Assembly (NCBI GenBank): GCA_934178345.1
Contig: CAKPQG010000021.1
Coordinates: forward strand, 1 to 40,572
Source of the DNA: an uncultured Dialister sp.
GTDB lineage: Bacteria; Bacillota; Negativicutes; Veillonellales; Dialisteraceae
DNA length: 40,572 bases
Reading direction: 5' to 3'
Below, piece after piece: positions 22,054 to 29,510 of this stretch. The first letter of the stretch is position 1. Every line of letters starts with the position of its first letter. The notes beneath the pieces are model-generated. The model ran no database searches and was not told where the DNA came from. It saw nothing but the letters and a program-made list of their open reading frames with translations. Made by a program: the position numbers and the translations under genes.

Positions 22054-22059
22054 AAAGAC
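22048..22059. other. Right attachment-site core (attR) candidate
   Basis: TATAATAAAGAC, identical to 14012-14023, about 40 bp before the start of the downstream gene. Confidence 0.6.
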
Positions 22060-22099
22060 ACATCGTTCAATAGTGTTTTCCCAGGAGGTAGAAAAGAAG

Positions 22100-23443
22100 A
22101 TGGACGACGGCCACATATGGCTTGAACTGATTATCATTATCCTGCTTGTTTTAGGCAATGCGGTATGTTCTCTGGCGGAGATCGCCATCGTCGGAGCGCG
22201 CAAGACGAAGCTGCAGGAGCTCATCGACGAGGGCAATAAGAGCGCGGTGTATGCGCTGCGCCTTGCCGAGGAGAAGGAAGAGCTTTTTGCGACCATTCAG
22301 GTGGGTATCACCACCATCAGCATCATCACGGGTATGTTTTCAGGGGCGTCGCTGGCGGGGCCTTTGGCGGGTGAGATGGAGAAGATTTCCTTCCTCGCTC
22401 CGTATGCGCGTGAGGTCAGCATGGTGACGGTGATGGTACTGGTCACCTATTTCTCGCTCATCATCGGCGAGCTGGCACCGAAGTGGATCGCCATCGCGGT
22501 GCCGGAGAAGGCGGCGTGCGTCATCGCGCGTCCGATGATCATCATGGCGACGGTATGCCGGCCGCTGGTGTGGTTTTCCACATGGTCGACGAAGATCGTG
22601 GTCGGATTCCTTGGCGTGAAGATGGGCGGCGAGCAGCCGGTGTCGGAGGAGGAAATCAAGGTTCTTCTGCAGCAGGGGGCGCGCCTTGGCACTTTCGATA
22701 AGGAAGAGCCTGAGATCATTGATAATGTTTTTGAGCTGAATGACCGCACGGCATCAGACTGCATGACGGCGCGTCCGCAGCTTGACTGGCTGGATCTGGA
22801 GGATGAAGAGAAGAAGATCTGGGCGGATATGATGGAGTCATCCCACTTCCGCCTGCCGGTCGGCAAGGGTTCGCTGGATGATTTCAAAGGCCTTGCGGAT
22901 GTGTCCGAGATCCTGATCGATCAGCACAAGCATCCGGGCAAGCCTTTGAAGGCGTCGGTCATGGATACGATCCATCAGCCGCTTTTCATCCCGGAGACGC
23001 TCATCCTGACGAAGCTCCTGCAGCTCTTCCGCACGCGCGGGGTGCATGAGGCGATCGTCATCGATGAGTACGGGACGCTGTCCGGCCTCGTGACGCTGCA
23101 TGATGTCTTGGAGGAGATCGTAGGGGATATGCCCGGAGACAAAGAGGATATCCTGGAAGAGCAGAATAAATTCATCCGCCGCGGCGAGCATGCCTGGTTG
23201 GTGGAGGGGCTGTGCTCCATTGATGATTTCCGCGAGCATTTCCATATCGAGGGAGAGCTGCCCGGAGAGAAAGAAGCCTACTACAAGACGCTTGGTGGTT
23301 TCCTCACCTACCTTCTGGGCTACATCCCGAAGGAAACAGAGAAGGTCACCTATGGGCGCTTCACCTTTGAAATCGTAGACTGCGACAACAGGCGCATTGA
23401 CAAGGTATTGGTGACGGAAGGCACGGCTTCCGCAAAGGAGTAA
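22100..23443 (+). CDS. CNNM-type transmembrane protein with CBS pair and CorC domain
   Basis: 447 residues. The N-terminal CNNM (DUF21) membrane domain (LELIIIILLVLGNAVCSLAEIAIVGARKTKLQELIDEGN, later ITGMFSGASLAGPLAGEM and YFSLIIGELAPKWIAI) is followed by a CBS pair (about 200-330, with TLSGLVTLHDVLEEIVGD) and a C-terminal CorC/HlyC domain (TLGGFLTYLLGYIPKE). Proteins of this class export Mg2+/Co2+ or sense nucleotides; 'hemolysin' labels are historical. ATG 22100 is chosen because AGGAGGT lies 10 nt upstream; a GTG at 22073 is less likely. It is followed after 3 nt by a small Lys-rich gene, presumably one operon. Confidence 0.88.
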   Translation: MDDGHIWLELIIIILLVLGNAVCSLAEIAIVGARKTKLQELIDEGNKSAVYALRLAEEKEELFATIQVGITTISIITGMFSGASLAGPLAGEMEKISFLAPYAREVSMVTVMVLVTYFSLIIGELAPKWIAIAVPEKAACVIARPMIIMATVCRPLVWFSTWSTKIVVGFLGVKMGGEQPVSEEEIKVLLQQGARLGTFDKEEPEIIDNVFELNDRTASDCMTARPQLDWLDLEDEEKKIWADMMESSHFRLPVGKGSLDDFKGLADVSEILIDQHKHPGKPLKASVMDTIHQPLFIPETLILTKLLQLFRTRGVHEAIVIDEYGTLSGLVTLHDVLEEIVGDMPGDKEDILEEQNKFIRRGEHAWLVEGLCSIDDFREHFHIEGELPGEKEAYYKTLGGFLTYLLGYIPKETEKVTYGRFTFEIVDCDNRRIDKVLVTEGTASAKE

Positions 23444-23446
23444 AAA

Positions 23447-23890
23447 ATGGAGACAAAGAACTGGAAGGAAACTCTCGCGGCCATGAGCTGGCGGATCGAT
23501 GAAGACCGCGCATTCCTGCAGAGCTACATGCTGGATCCGAGCCTGGATAACCGTCCGGCGGAGGAAGAACGTCTGAAGGATATCATCGCTCTTGCAGGCG
23601 AGATGGAAGAGATCCTGACCGACCTGATCGAAAAAGGCGGCGAAGCAGCCGTCTCTCTGGATACGGATGAGGGCGATATCAATATCGAGTACAAGACCCA
23701 TACGCTGGGGCGGCCCGATGGCGAAGATAATATCGATGGCGACTGGGAGATTTCTGAAGAAGAGATGCATCCCGCCGGCGAAGAGCTGACGCTTCCGGAG
23801 GAGGAAAAGCTCATCTCCGCCAAGGTCAAGAAGTGCAAGAAGCACAAAAAAGGCAAGAAGGATAAGAAAAAGAAGAAAAATAAAAAGTAA
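23447..23890 (+). CDS. Hypothetical protein with acidic middle and poly-Lys tail
   Basis: 147 residues. The first half is helical and acidic (RIDEDRAFLQSYMLDPSLDNRPAEEERLKDIIALAGEM). The end, from about residue 127, is almost only lysine (KCKKHKKGKKDKKKKKNKK). It starts 3 bp after the CNNM gene and is likely co-translated. The basic tail could bind nucleic acid or the membrane surface. I do not recognise a family. Confidence 0.7.
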   Translation: METKNWKETLAAMSWRIDEDRAFLQSYMLDPSLDNRPAEEERLKDIIALAGEMEEILTDLIEKGGEAAVSLDTDEGDINIEYKTHTLGRPDGEDNIDGDWEISEEEMHPAGEELTLPEEEKLISAKVKKCKKHKKGKKDKKKKKNKK

Positions 23891-23892
23891 GG

Positions 23893-23930
23893 ACAAAGGG
23901 GGACTTGGCTGGGGCTGGGTCCCCTTTTGT
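23893..23930 (+). terminator. Terminator after the CNNM operon
   Basis: ACAAAGGGGGAC pairs with GTCCCCTTTTGT around a 14-nt loop, with the T-rich strand as the 3' arm. Confidence 0.75.
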
Positions 23931-23950
23931 GGTTTAGAGGGGAGGGTTAG

Positions 23951-24154
23951 CCCGTGGGCACAATGCTATTAAGTTAAGGAAATTGTTAGCGCCGTAACGA
24001 CTTGCTTCCCCCTTCGGGGGAAGTGCCGAAGGCAATAGGGGCATGCCAGCGGGCCATCAAACAATGTTGGATATACCGTAGTGCTGCCCCTCAGCTCCCC
24101 CGATGGGGAGCCAAGAACGTTCTGCTGCTTAACTTAATACCATTACCCGTGGGC
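23951..24154. mobile_element. MITE-like insertion with 9-bp flanking repeats
   Basis: CCCGTGGGC stands on both sides (23951-23959 and 24146-24154) as in a target duplication; the motif is part of the local mosaic end module. Inside, TATTAAGTTAAG (23967-23978) and CTTAACTTAATA (24128-24139) are perfect terminal inverted repeats. Between them are the hairpins TTCCCCCTTCGGGGGAA and CTCCCCCGATGGGGAG. No gene is present. Confidence 0.7.
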
Positions 24155-24155
24155 G

Positions 24156-24357
24156 GGGTGCCCTTTCGGGGATGAAAGCTTCGCATAAATTAGGAATTAG
24201 GAATGAGGAATTAGGAATGAAGGTGGCGGCTTCGCCGCAGAGTATAAATAGGGCGATGCCCGAAGGCGGTATTCAAGTCACTAGTCACTAGTCACCAGTC
24301 ACTAGTCACTCCTAATCCCCAATCCCCAATCCCTAGCTACTCATCCCCAGTCACCAA
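24156..24357. repeat. Intergenic short-repeat mosaic upstream of udp
   Basis: GAAAGCTTCGC, GAATTAGGAATGAGG units, GGCGGCTTCGCCGC, GGGCGATGCCCGAAGG, AGTCACT units and TAATCCC/CAATCCC units up to the ribosome binding site of the next gene. Confidence 0.85.
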
Positions 24358-24373
24358 AGAAGGAGGCCAAACA

Positions 24374-25183
24374 ATGAGAAACTATCACTATGCCGAAGTG
24401 GGCGAGGTCATGTATCATACCGGTCTTACGAAGGAACATCTGGCGGGCGCGCGGTATGCGGTCGTGCCCGGCGATCCGGGGCGGGTGCCGGGGCTGGCGA
24501 AGGCGCTGGATCCGTTCGCTGTCTTTCTCACTTCGCATCGCGACTATACGAGCTGGCTGGCCCGCGTCTCCGGTGAGCCGGTGCTTGTCATGTCGACGGG
24601 GATGGGCGGGCCGTGCATGAGCTTTGCGGTGGAAGAGCTGGCGCGTCTCGGGGTCACGACCTTTCTCCGCGTGGGGACGACGGGCTCCATTCAGGAGGGA
24701 CTTGAGCTCGGCGATCTGGTGATCAATCGGGCTTCGGTGCGCCGCGATGGCGCCTCGAAGGCATATGCACCCGCGGAGTATCCGGCTGCGGCGGATATGA
24801 CGGTGACACTGGCGCTCATGAAAGCCGCAGAAAGTCTCAAGGTGCCGCATCAGGTCGGCGTCTCTATCTCGACCGATTCCTTCTGGCCGGGGCAGGAGCG
24901 CTACGACAGCTTCTCCGGTTATGTCAGGACATCGTATCAGGGGCTTCTCTCTGATTTTCAGGCGATGGGATGCACGAATTTTGAGATGGAGAATGCGACG
25001 CTCTTCACGCTGGCGAGTGTCATGGGCCTTCGCGCCGGCTCTGTCTGCGGTGTCGTGGCGAAACGGACAGAGAGCGAATCCATCGCACCGCCAGAGGTGT
25101 ATGCGCTTGCCGAAGAGCGTTTCCAAAAGACAGTGAGACGAGCCCTCGAGATGCTGATCGGGCATTTCATGGTGACGATGTAA
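24374..25183 (+). CDS. udp: Uridine phosphorylase
   Basis: A cytoplasmic nucleoside phosphorylase that splits uridine with phosphate into uracil and ribose 1-phosphate for salvage. The 269 residues carry the family signatures: PGDPGRV (32-38) for phosphate, STGMGGP (74-80), RVGTTGSIQ (99-107) and FEMENATLF (203-211) for the ribose. AAGGAGG precedes the ATG. It appears monocistronic. No promoter is evident in the repeat array just upstream, so transcription may start within or before the mosaic. Confidence 0.9.
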   Translation: MRNYHYAEVGEVMYHTGLTKEHLAGARYAVVPGDPGRVPGLAKALDPFAVFLTSHRDYTSWLARVSGEPVLVMSTGMGGPCMSFAVEELARLGVTTFLRVGTTGSIQEGLELGDLVINRASVRRDGASKAYAPAEYPAAADMTVTLALMKAAESLKVPHQVGVSISTDSFWPGQERYDSFSGYVRTSYQGLLSDFQAMGCTNFEMENATLFTLASVMGLRAGSVCGVVAKRTESESIAPPEVYALAEERFQKTVRRALEMLIGHFMVTM

Positions 25184-25186
25184 AAA

Positions 25187-25223
25187 ACGCCGACATGCGG
25201 TTTTGTGCATGCCGGCGTTTTTG
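25187..25223 (+). terminator. Terminator after udp
   Basis: ACGCCGACATGC pairs with GCATGCCGGCGT (one mismatch), then TTTTT. Confidence 0.85.
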
Positions 25224-25229
25224 TGTGGG

Positions 25230-25312
25230 GAAATGGGGGGGATGGGTTCAGCGGGTTCAATGGGTTCAAAGGGGAAGGGGCGGCGCGAAAAATAAGAAAG
25301 CGCCGCGAGAAT
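25230..25312. repeat. Mosaic fragment, 9-bp units and GCGGCGC hairpin
   Basis: GGGTTCAGCGGGTTCAATGG units (inverse of GAACC 9-mers), then GGCGGCGCG...GCGCCGCGA hairpin. Confidence 0.75.
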
Positions 25313-25347
25313 TTGAATAAGACTTTACAACAAGCGATGGTTTCCTA

Positions 25348-25356
25348 TGTTATACT
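25348..25356 (+). promoter_or_regulatory. Promoter of KWLDR toxin gene, locus B
   Basis: Extended -10 TGTTATACT (hexamer 25351-25356); the -35 is weak. The leader again contains a GTCACACTGCAA...TTTGCGTGGC hairpin before GGGAGG. Confidence 0.65.
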
Positions 25357-25416
25357 ATGCATGTCACACTGCAACTCTTCGAAGCGCAAATTTGCGTGGC
25401 AGAAGGGAGGTGCCTC

Positions 25417-25497
25417 ATGAGTATGTTGGAAACATTTTTGGTCTCGGTCGCAGCGAGCGTGGTTGCTTACTACATTTGCAAATGGCTTGACCGGTAA
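25417..25497 (+). CDS. 26-aa membrane peptide ending KWLDR, putative type I toxin, locus B
   Basis: MSMLETFLVSVAASVVAYYICKWLDR is the paralogue of locus A (22 of 26 residues). GGGAGG precedes the ATG. After the stop, the 3' untranslated part (GCCTGAAGCTTA, CTTGTGCTT..AACAAG) is also conserved, then comes a perfect terminator hairpin. It stands in a similar gap between unrelated genes. Confidence 0.65.
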   Translation: MSMLETFLVSVAASVVAYYICKWLDR

Positions 25498-25545
25498 AAG
25501 ATGTAGTGGAGACAAGCCTGAAGCTTATTCTTGTGCTTAGAACAA

Positions 25546-25626
25546 GAAGAGCCCCCACAGTACGGTCGCAGGTCTGTGGGGGCTCTCTTTTTGGTGCGTC
25601 ATGAGTTGTTGGATTCTCTCTTCGCA
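25546..25626 (-). ncRNA. Putative antisense antitoxin RNA, locus B
   Basis: Minus-strand TTGACC (25655-25660), 17 bp, TACAAT (25632-25637) with TG extension. Its 5' region is the complement of 25593-25613, which repeats the toxin start region 25409-25430 with one mismatch and one missing base. The bases that differ from locus A are largely matched within locus B. Confidence 0.65.
25549..25591. terminator. Shared bidirectional terminator, locus B
   Basis: GAGCCCCCACAG (25549-25560) pairs with CTGTGGGGGCTC (25574-25585), followed by TCTTTTT; the left flank is A-rich. Confidence 0.85.
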
Positions 25627-25744
25627 ACTTTATTGTAGCACGAGAGATGGAGCGGGTCAAGGCAAGTGTACTGATGATGGGTCATGGCGTAAGAGCGCAT
25701 GTTTCCCGGGCTGCCAGTCCCGAATTTCCGGTCTTTCATTCCTA

Positions 25745-26055
25745 CTTTGAGGGTTAGCCTGTGGGGCGGCTCGTCCACTGATTGTGGCTGAAAGCTTTGC
25801 ACGAATTAGGAATTAGGAATTAGGAATTAGGAATGAAGGTGGCGGCTTCGCCGAGATCCTTCGACTCAGGTCGCAGCTGTTCTGGCATTCGTTATCTCAC
25901 ATACGACGTTTCTCGCCGCTCAGGATGACGAAACGGGGCGATGCCCGAAGGCCGGAGGATAGAAGTCAGATGTCTGATGTCTCCTAGTCTAATCCCTAAT
26001 CCCTAATCCCTAATCCCTAGTCACCAGTCACCAGTCACCCGTCCCCCGTCACCCG
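25745..26055. repeat. Intergenic short-repeat mosaic with 'CCTTCGACTCAGG' module
   Basis: GGGTTAGCCTGTGGGGCGGC, GAATTAG units, a module from GATCCTTCGACTCAGG to CTCAGGATGACGAAA (25856-25935), GGGGCGATGCCCGAAGG, ATGTCTGATGTCTC, TAATCCC units, AGTCACC units. It ends at the histidine kinase stop codon. Confidence 0.85.
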
Positions 26056-26061
26056 TCACTT

Positions 26062-28665
26062 CTATCTCACATACTTCCGTATCGTATCAAGCATGACCTG
26101 CGTATGAAGCGGCTTGGTGAGATGTTCATTCATGCCGCTTTTATGGCTCTTTTCGATGTCGTCCTGAAAGGCATTCGCGGTCATGGCGAAGATGGGGATG
26201 ACCGCAGCATCACGGCGGGGGAGGCTGCGGATCTGCCGGCTCGCCTCATAGCCGTCCATGACCGGCATCATGATATCCATGAGAATGAGGTCATAGTAGC
26301 CAAGGGGCGATTCGCGGAAGGCTTTGACGGCTTCGACGCCATTTTCACAGGAGGTGATTTCCATGCCTTCTTTTTCGAGGAGGAAGACTGCGATCTCGCG
26401 GTTCAGCTCATTGTCTTCGACGAGGAGGACGTGAAGACCGGCGAGGGAGACGGGGCTCTTGGCCGCTTTTTCCTCTTCCTGCGGCGCATGGTCGATGGTG
26501 AAGGGGACGGTGAGGCTGAAGCGGCTGCCGACACCTTCCTGACTTTCAAGGGCGATGGTGCCTCCCATTTTTGAGACGAACTCCTTCACGATGGAAAGGC
26601 CGAGACCGGTCCCCATGTAGCGGGTGCGGGCTGTATTCGACTCCTGCGTGAAGGGCTCGAAGGCGCGTTTCTGAAAATCTTCACTCATACCGATGCCGGT
26701 GTCGGCGCAGGTCAGCGTGAAGTAGGCCGTATCCCCCTTGATTTCGATCTTGTCGCAGGAGAAATCAATGCGTCCGCCGCGGCGGTTGTACTTCAAAGCA
26801 TTGCCGGCAAGGTTCAAGAGGACGCGGCGAAGGAAGGTGGGGGAGCCGATGACGCGGCGGACCGGGAAGGGGGGATTCTTCGCGTGGGTGGTGACGCCAT
26901 AGGCTGGAGCCTGTATTTCGGCCAGATGATTCACTTCCATGAGGAGCTTCCAAATGTCGAAGGGGACACTTTCCGGCTCGAGCCTGCCGGACTCGAGCTT
27001 GTTCATGTCGAGGATGTCATTCACCATAGCGAGGAGCATGTTGGCGGCTTCGTGGATTTTATGACGGCAGTCCCGCAACTTCTCGATGTCAGCGGGATGG
27101 CTATCGGCTATTTCTATCATGCCGAGGATGCCATTGATCGGGGTGCGGATGTCGTGGCTCATGCGGCGGAGGAAATCCGTCTTCGCCTGGCTGGCGATCT
27201 GGGCTTCGCGGGCGCTCTTTCGGAGCTCTTCCTGATAGCTGAGCTCTTTCTGCCGGATTTCGTCGATGTCTTGCATGGCGTAGAGGAGGGTCGCGACGCT
27301 TCCATCTGGATGTCTTTGCTTCACGATGAAGCGGCCCAGGTACCAGAGGCCGTCTGCATTCATGTATGGTTCAGAGAGTGTGTCTTTTTCACGAAGGCGG
27401 TCGGAGAGGGTGGATGGTTCGAGAAAGGCGCTCATGGATGCCTGGTGTTCGGGGGTGACGAAGGCGTTTACGGCGATGGGAACACTTCTGCTCAAGCATC
27501 CCTCGCTGCCGATCACATGCTGGAAATCCTGATTGGACGTGATTTTCATATAAGTGTCTTTATCCAGATCGAAGAAGTAGATGGCGTGGTAGATTTTCCC
27601 GATCGTGCTGATGAGCTCTTTACGGAACTGCAGCCGGCTTTTCGCTTTTTCTTTTTCTTTATTGCGACATTTTTCTCGAAGGACGAGGTCATCGATGGAG
27701 CGGATGCCGATCGCGATCTTGTGCTGGTCATCTTCGACAGAGTGGAGCGGGGCAATTTGTACTTCAAAGTAGCGCAGACCGTCAGCATCGGGGATGGTTT
27801 CTACGCGGTAGTGCAGGATTTTCTCTTCGGAAAGCGCGGCAAGGAGGTGTTTCCTGTCGAAAAAAGAAAGGAAATCCGGCGCAGAGGCATGGACGATGTA
27901 CTCGTCATAGGCTTGGCGGACCCACTCGCTGAAGACGCCGGAGGTGCCGGTCGGACGGCGGGGCACTCCTTTGATCGTCTCGATGGTGTCCTTGGTGAGA
28001 TTGCAGCGGAAAAGCGAGCGGTAGTCTGAGGCGAGGGTATCGACCAGGTAGGTCTCGTGCTTCAGGGAAATGAGCTGCTCTTCGAGCCGGGCGCGGCTTT
28101 CGCGCAGCGTTTCCTGGGCATCGAGATGCGAGCGGATGCAGCCCAAATGGCCGCTGATGACTTGCAACATCTTGGAAGCGATGTCATAAATGGCGTGGTC
28201 AGGATTGTCAAGGCCGATGAATCCGATGAATTTCCCTGTGGCAAAGATAGGAAGCACAGCGACGCTGTGAATGTCCTGCGCATGCAGGATGTCATACTCC
28301 GCGGGCATGGTGTCCTTGACTGTCTCCAGATCCCAGATGCTGATGGCTTTTCCGCGCCGGAGCGTGCCATCCCAGTACGGGATGAGGGCGGCGGGGACAT
28401 GCTGCAGGTTTTCGATCTGCGGGGTGACTCCATCCTGACACCATTCGTAGGTATTCCGGTAGTAGCACTCTTCCTCTTCGTGAATGCTGAAAATGTAGGC
28501 ACGATCCGAGCGCGTGATCTGCCCGATGTTTCCGAGAAGGGAGGGAATGCGGGCATCGTAGGTAGCGCGGTCGGAAATCTGGTCTAAGGCCAACAGCTGG
28601 GAGAATATCATCTCCATGTGAGCCTCGCGCAAAAGGCTCTGCGGTGTATCGGGGGTAGATGACAA
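26062..28665 (-). CDS. Cytoplasmic hybrid sensor histidine kinase with receiver domain
   Basis: 867 residues with no membrane segment. A GAF-like domain (about 20-185), two PAS-like regions (about 205-325 and 345-470), a HisKA domain with phospho-acceptor H504 (RMSHDIRTPINGILGM), an ATPase domain with N622 (NLAGNALKYN), DTGIGM (655-660) and GTGLGLSI (685-692), and a C-terminal receiver with E750-D751, phospho-acceptor D797 (LILMDIMMPVMDG) and K851. It senses an intracellular signal and relays phosphate internally; a separate HPt protein or regulator is not adjacent. The start is TTG at 28665, supported by AAGGAGG; no ATG fits as well. Confidence 0.9.
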   Translation of the reverse strand: MSSTPDTPQSLLREAHMEMIFSQLLALDQISDRATYDARIPSLLGNIGQITRSDRAYIFSIHEEEECYYRNTYEWCQDGVTPQIENLQHVPAALIPYWDGTLRRGKAISIWDLETVKDTMPAEYDILHAQDIHSVAVLPIFATGKFIGFIGLDNPDHAIYDIASKMLQVISGHLGCIRSHLDAQETLRESRARLEEQLISLKHETYLVDTLASDYRSLFRCNLTKDTIETIKGVPRRPTGTSGVFSEWVRQAYDEYIVHASAPDFLSFFDRKHLLAALSEEKILHYRVETIPDADGLRYFEVQIAPLHSVEDDQHKIAIGIRSIDDLVLREKCRNKEKEKAKSRLQFRKELISTIGKIYHAIYFFDLDKDTYMKITSNQDFQHVIGSEGCLSRSVPIAVNAFVTPEHQASMSAFLEPSTLSDRLREKDTLSEPYMNADGLWYLGRFIVKQRHPDGSVATLLYAMQDIDEIRQKELSYQEELRKSAREAQIASQAKTDFLRRMSHDIRTPINGILGMIEIADSHPADIEKLRDCRHKIHEAANMLLAMVNDILDMNKLESGRLEPESVPFDIWKLLMEVNHLAEIQAPAYGVTTHAKNPPFPVRRVIGSPTFLRRVLLNLAGNALKYNRRGGRIDFSCDKIEIKGDTAYFTLTCADTGIGMSEDFQKRAFEPFTQESNTARTRYMGTGLGLSIVKEFVSKMGGTIALESQEGVGSRFSLTVPFTIDHAPQEEEKAAKSPVSLAGLHVLLVEDNELNREIAVFLLEKEGMEITSCENGVEAVKAFRESPLGYYDLILMDIMMPVMDGYEASRQIRSLPRRDAAVIPIFAMTANAFQDDIEKSHKSGMNEHLTKPLHTQVMLDTIRKYVR

Positions 28666-28726
28666 AGGGAATGACCTCCTTCCGTCTGAAGTTTACCGAA
28701 CTTTTTGTCTTTTAGAATTTTTTTAT

Positions 28727-28735
28727 ATTATAGCA
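28727..28735 (-). promoter_or_regulatory. Promoter of the hybrid kinase
   Basis: Minus-strand extended -10 TGCTATAAT (hexamer 28727-28732) about 60 bp before the TTG start. Confidence 0.65.
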
Positions 28736-28761
28736 TGAGACGCTAAAGAAATTAAGAGCGG

Positions 28762-29350
28762 AGAGGATTCAGGGTTAGCCTGTGGGGCGTGCCGCCCCCC
28801 CCTTGATTATTTGCGAAAGAGGGAAAGCGGGTTCTACAGGTTCAGAGGGTTCAGAGGGGGTGGTGCGGCGCATAAAAACAGGGAAGCGCCGCGGGGGTTT
28901 GAAGATATGGTATTCACGAATGAAATCAGCCCCGTATCGTCATTTCGAGCGAAGCGAGAAATCTTTCTTGCAGACCGATAAACGATGCGTGTGTGAAAGC
29001 AGGGATGTTTAGTAGCTAGGGATTAGTAGCCTCGAGTGACTAGTGACTGGTGACTAGTGACTGGTAGCTAGGGATTAGTGGCTAGGGATTAGGGATTAGA
29101 AGCAAGCGGTGATTGAAGTAGCGCATTTAGCACGCTGACCGTTCTGCAAGGAGGATCTCTCGACTTCGCTCGAGATGACGATACGCGCGAAGCGCTACCA
29201 AAATTCTGCGGCGCTTTTGGCTTTTATGCGCCGCACCGACCCCTTTGAACCCACAGAACCCGCTGAACCTCTTTCGTACGCAATCAAAGGACGGCACGCC
29301 CACGGGGCTAACCCTGAACCCCGAACCCTGAACCCTGAACCCCAAATTCC
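28762..29350. repeat. Long intergenic short-repeat mosaic
   Basis: GGGTTAGCCTGTGGGGCG, 9-bp GGTTCTACAGGTTCAGAGG units, GCGGCGC hairpin, GTCATTTCGAGCGAAGCGAG module with CTTGCAGACCGATAAACGAT, GTGACTAGT units, GGGATTAG units, an inverted GTCATTTCGAG-type module near 29150, GCGGCGC hairpin, GAACCC units and CCCTGAA/CCCCGAA units. No gene in this 845-bp gap. Confidence 0.88.
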
Positions 29351-29374
29351 CTAGCCACTTCCCCCTATGTTCGT

Positions 29375-29380
29375 TATAAT
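29375..29380 (+). promoter_or_regulatory. Promoter of mnmE
   Basis: TATAAT at 29375-29380 is the only good -10 ahead of mnmE. The start codon is 130 bp further on and a heptamer array fills most of the leader. Confidence 0.6.
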
Positions 29381-29395
29381 AGAAAAAGAATAAAA

Positions 29396-29468
29396 GTAGC
29401 TAGTAGTTAGTGACTAGTAGCTAGTGACTGGTAACTAGTCACTAATCCCTAATCCCTAATCCCTAGCC
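29396..29468. repeat. Heptamer array inside the mnmE leader
   Basis: TAGCTAG, GTGACTA and TAATCCC units in tandem, between the putative promoter and the ribosome binding site of mnmE, hence probably transcribed. Confidence 0.8.
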
Positions 29469-29510
29469 ACTTGGCATTGTGGCATACCTATTACGAAGGA
29501 GTACCCATCT

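Larger units (their letters stand above)
14012..22059. mobile_element. Satellite-like integrative element (about 8 kb)
   Basis: A 12-bp direct repeat TATAATAAAGAC bounds the region. Inside each end lies a pair of 9-bp ACCCCCATT motifs spaced 12 bp apart. Contents: late-regulator-like protein, divergent XRE repressor, small DNA-binding proteins, primase-polymerase, SF3 helicase, candidate origin, small phage-type proteins and tyrosine integrase. No capsid, terminase, portal, tail or lysis gene is present, and none of the chromosomal short-repeat mosaic. This composition resembles phage satellites such as PICIs, though a defective prophage remnant is possible. Confidence 0.8.

Noticed and set aside
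14041..22081. 10-bp match GGGAAAACAC (14041) and GTGTTTTCCC (22072) as attachment sites
   Set aside because: They are inverted rather than direct relative to each other, which site-specific integration does not produce; probably chance.
26884..28029. 381-codon plus-strand open frame opposite the hybrid kinase
   Set aside because: It is the complement of a well-supported kinase gene with intact motifs; it has no binding site or domain of its own. High GC at third codon positions leaves such frames open.
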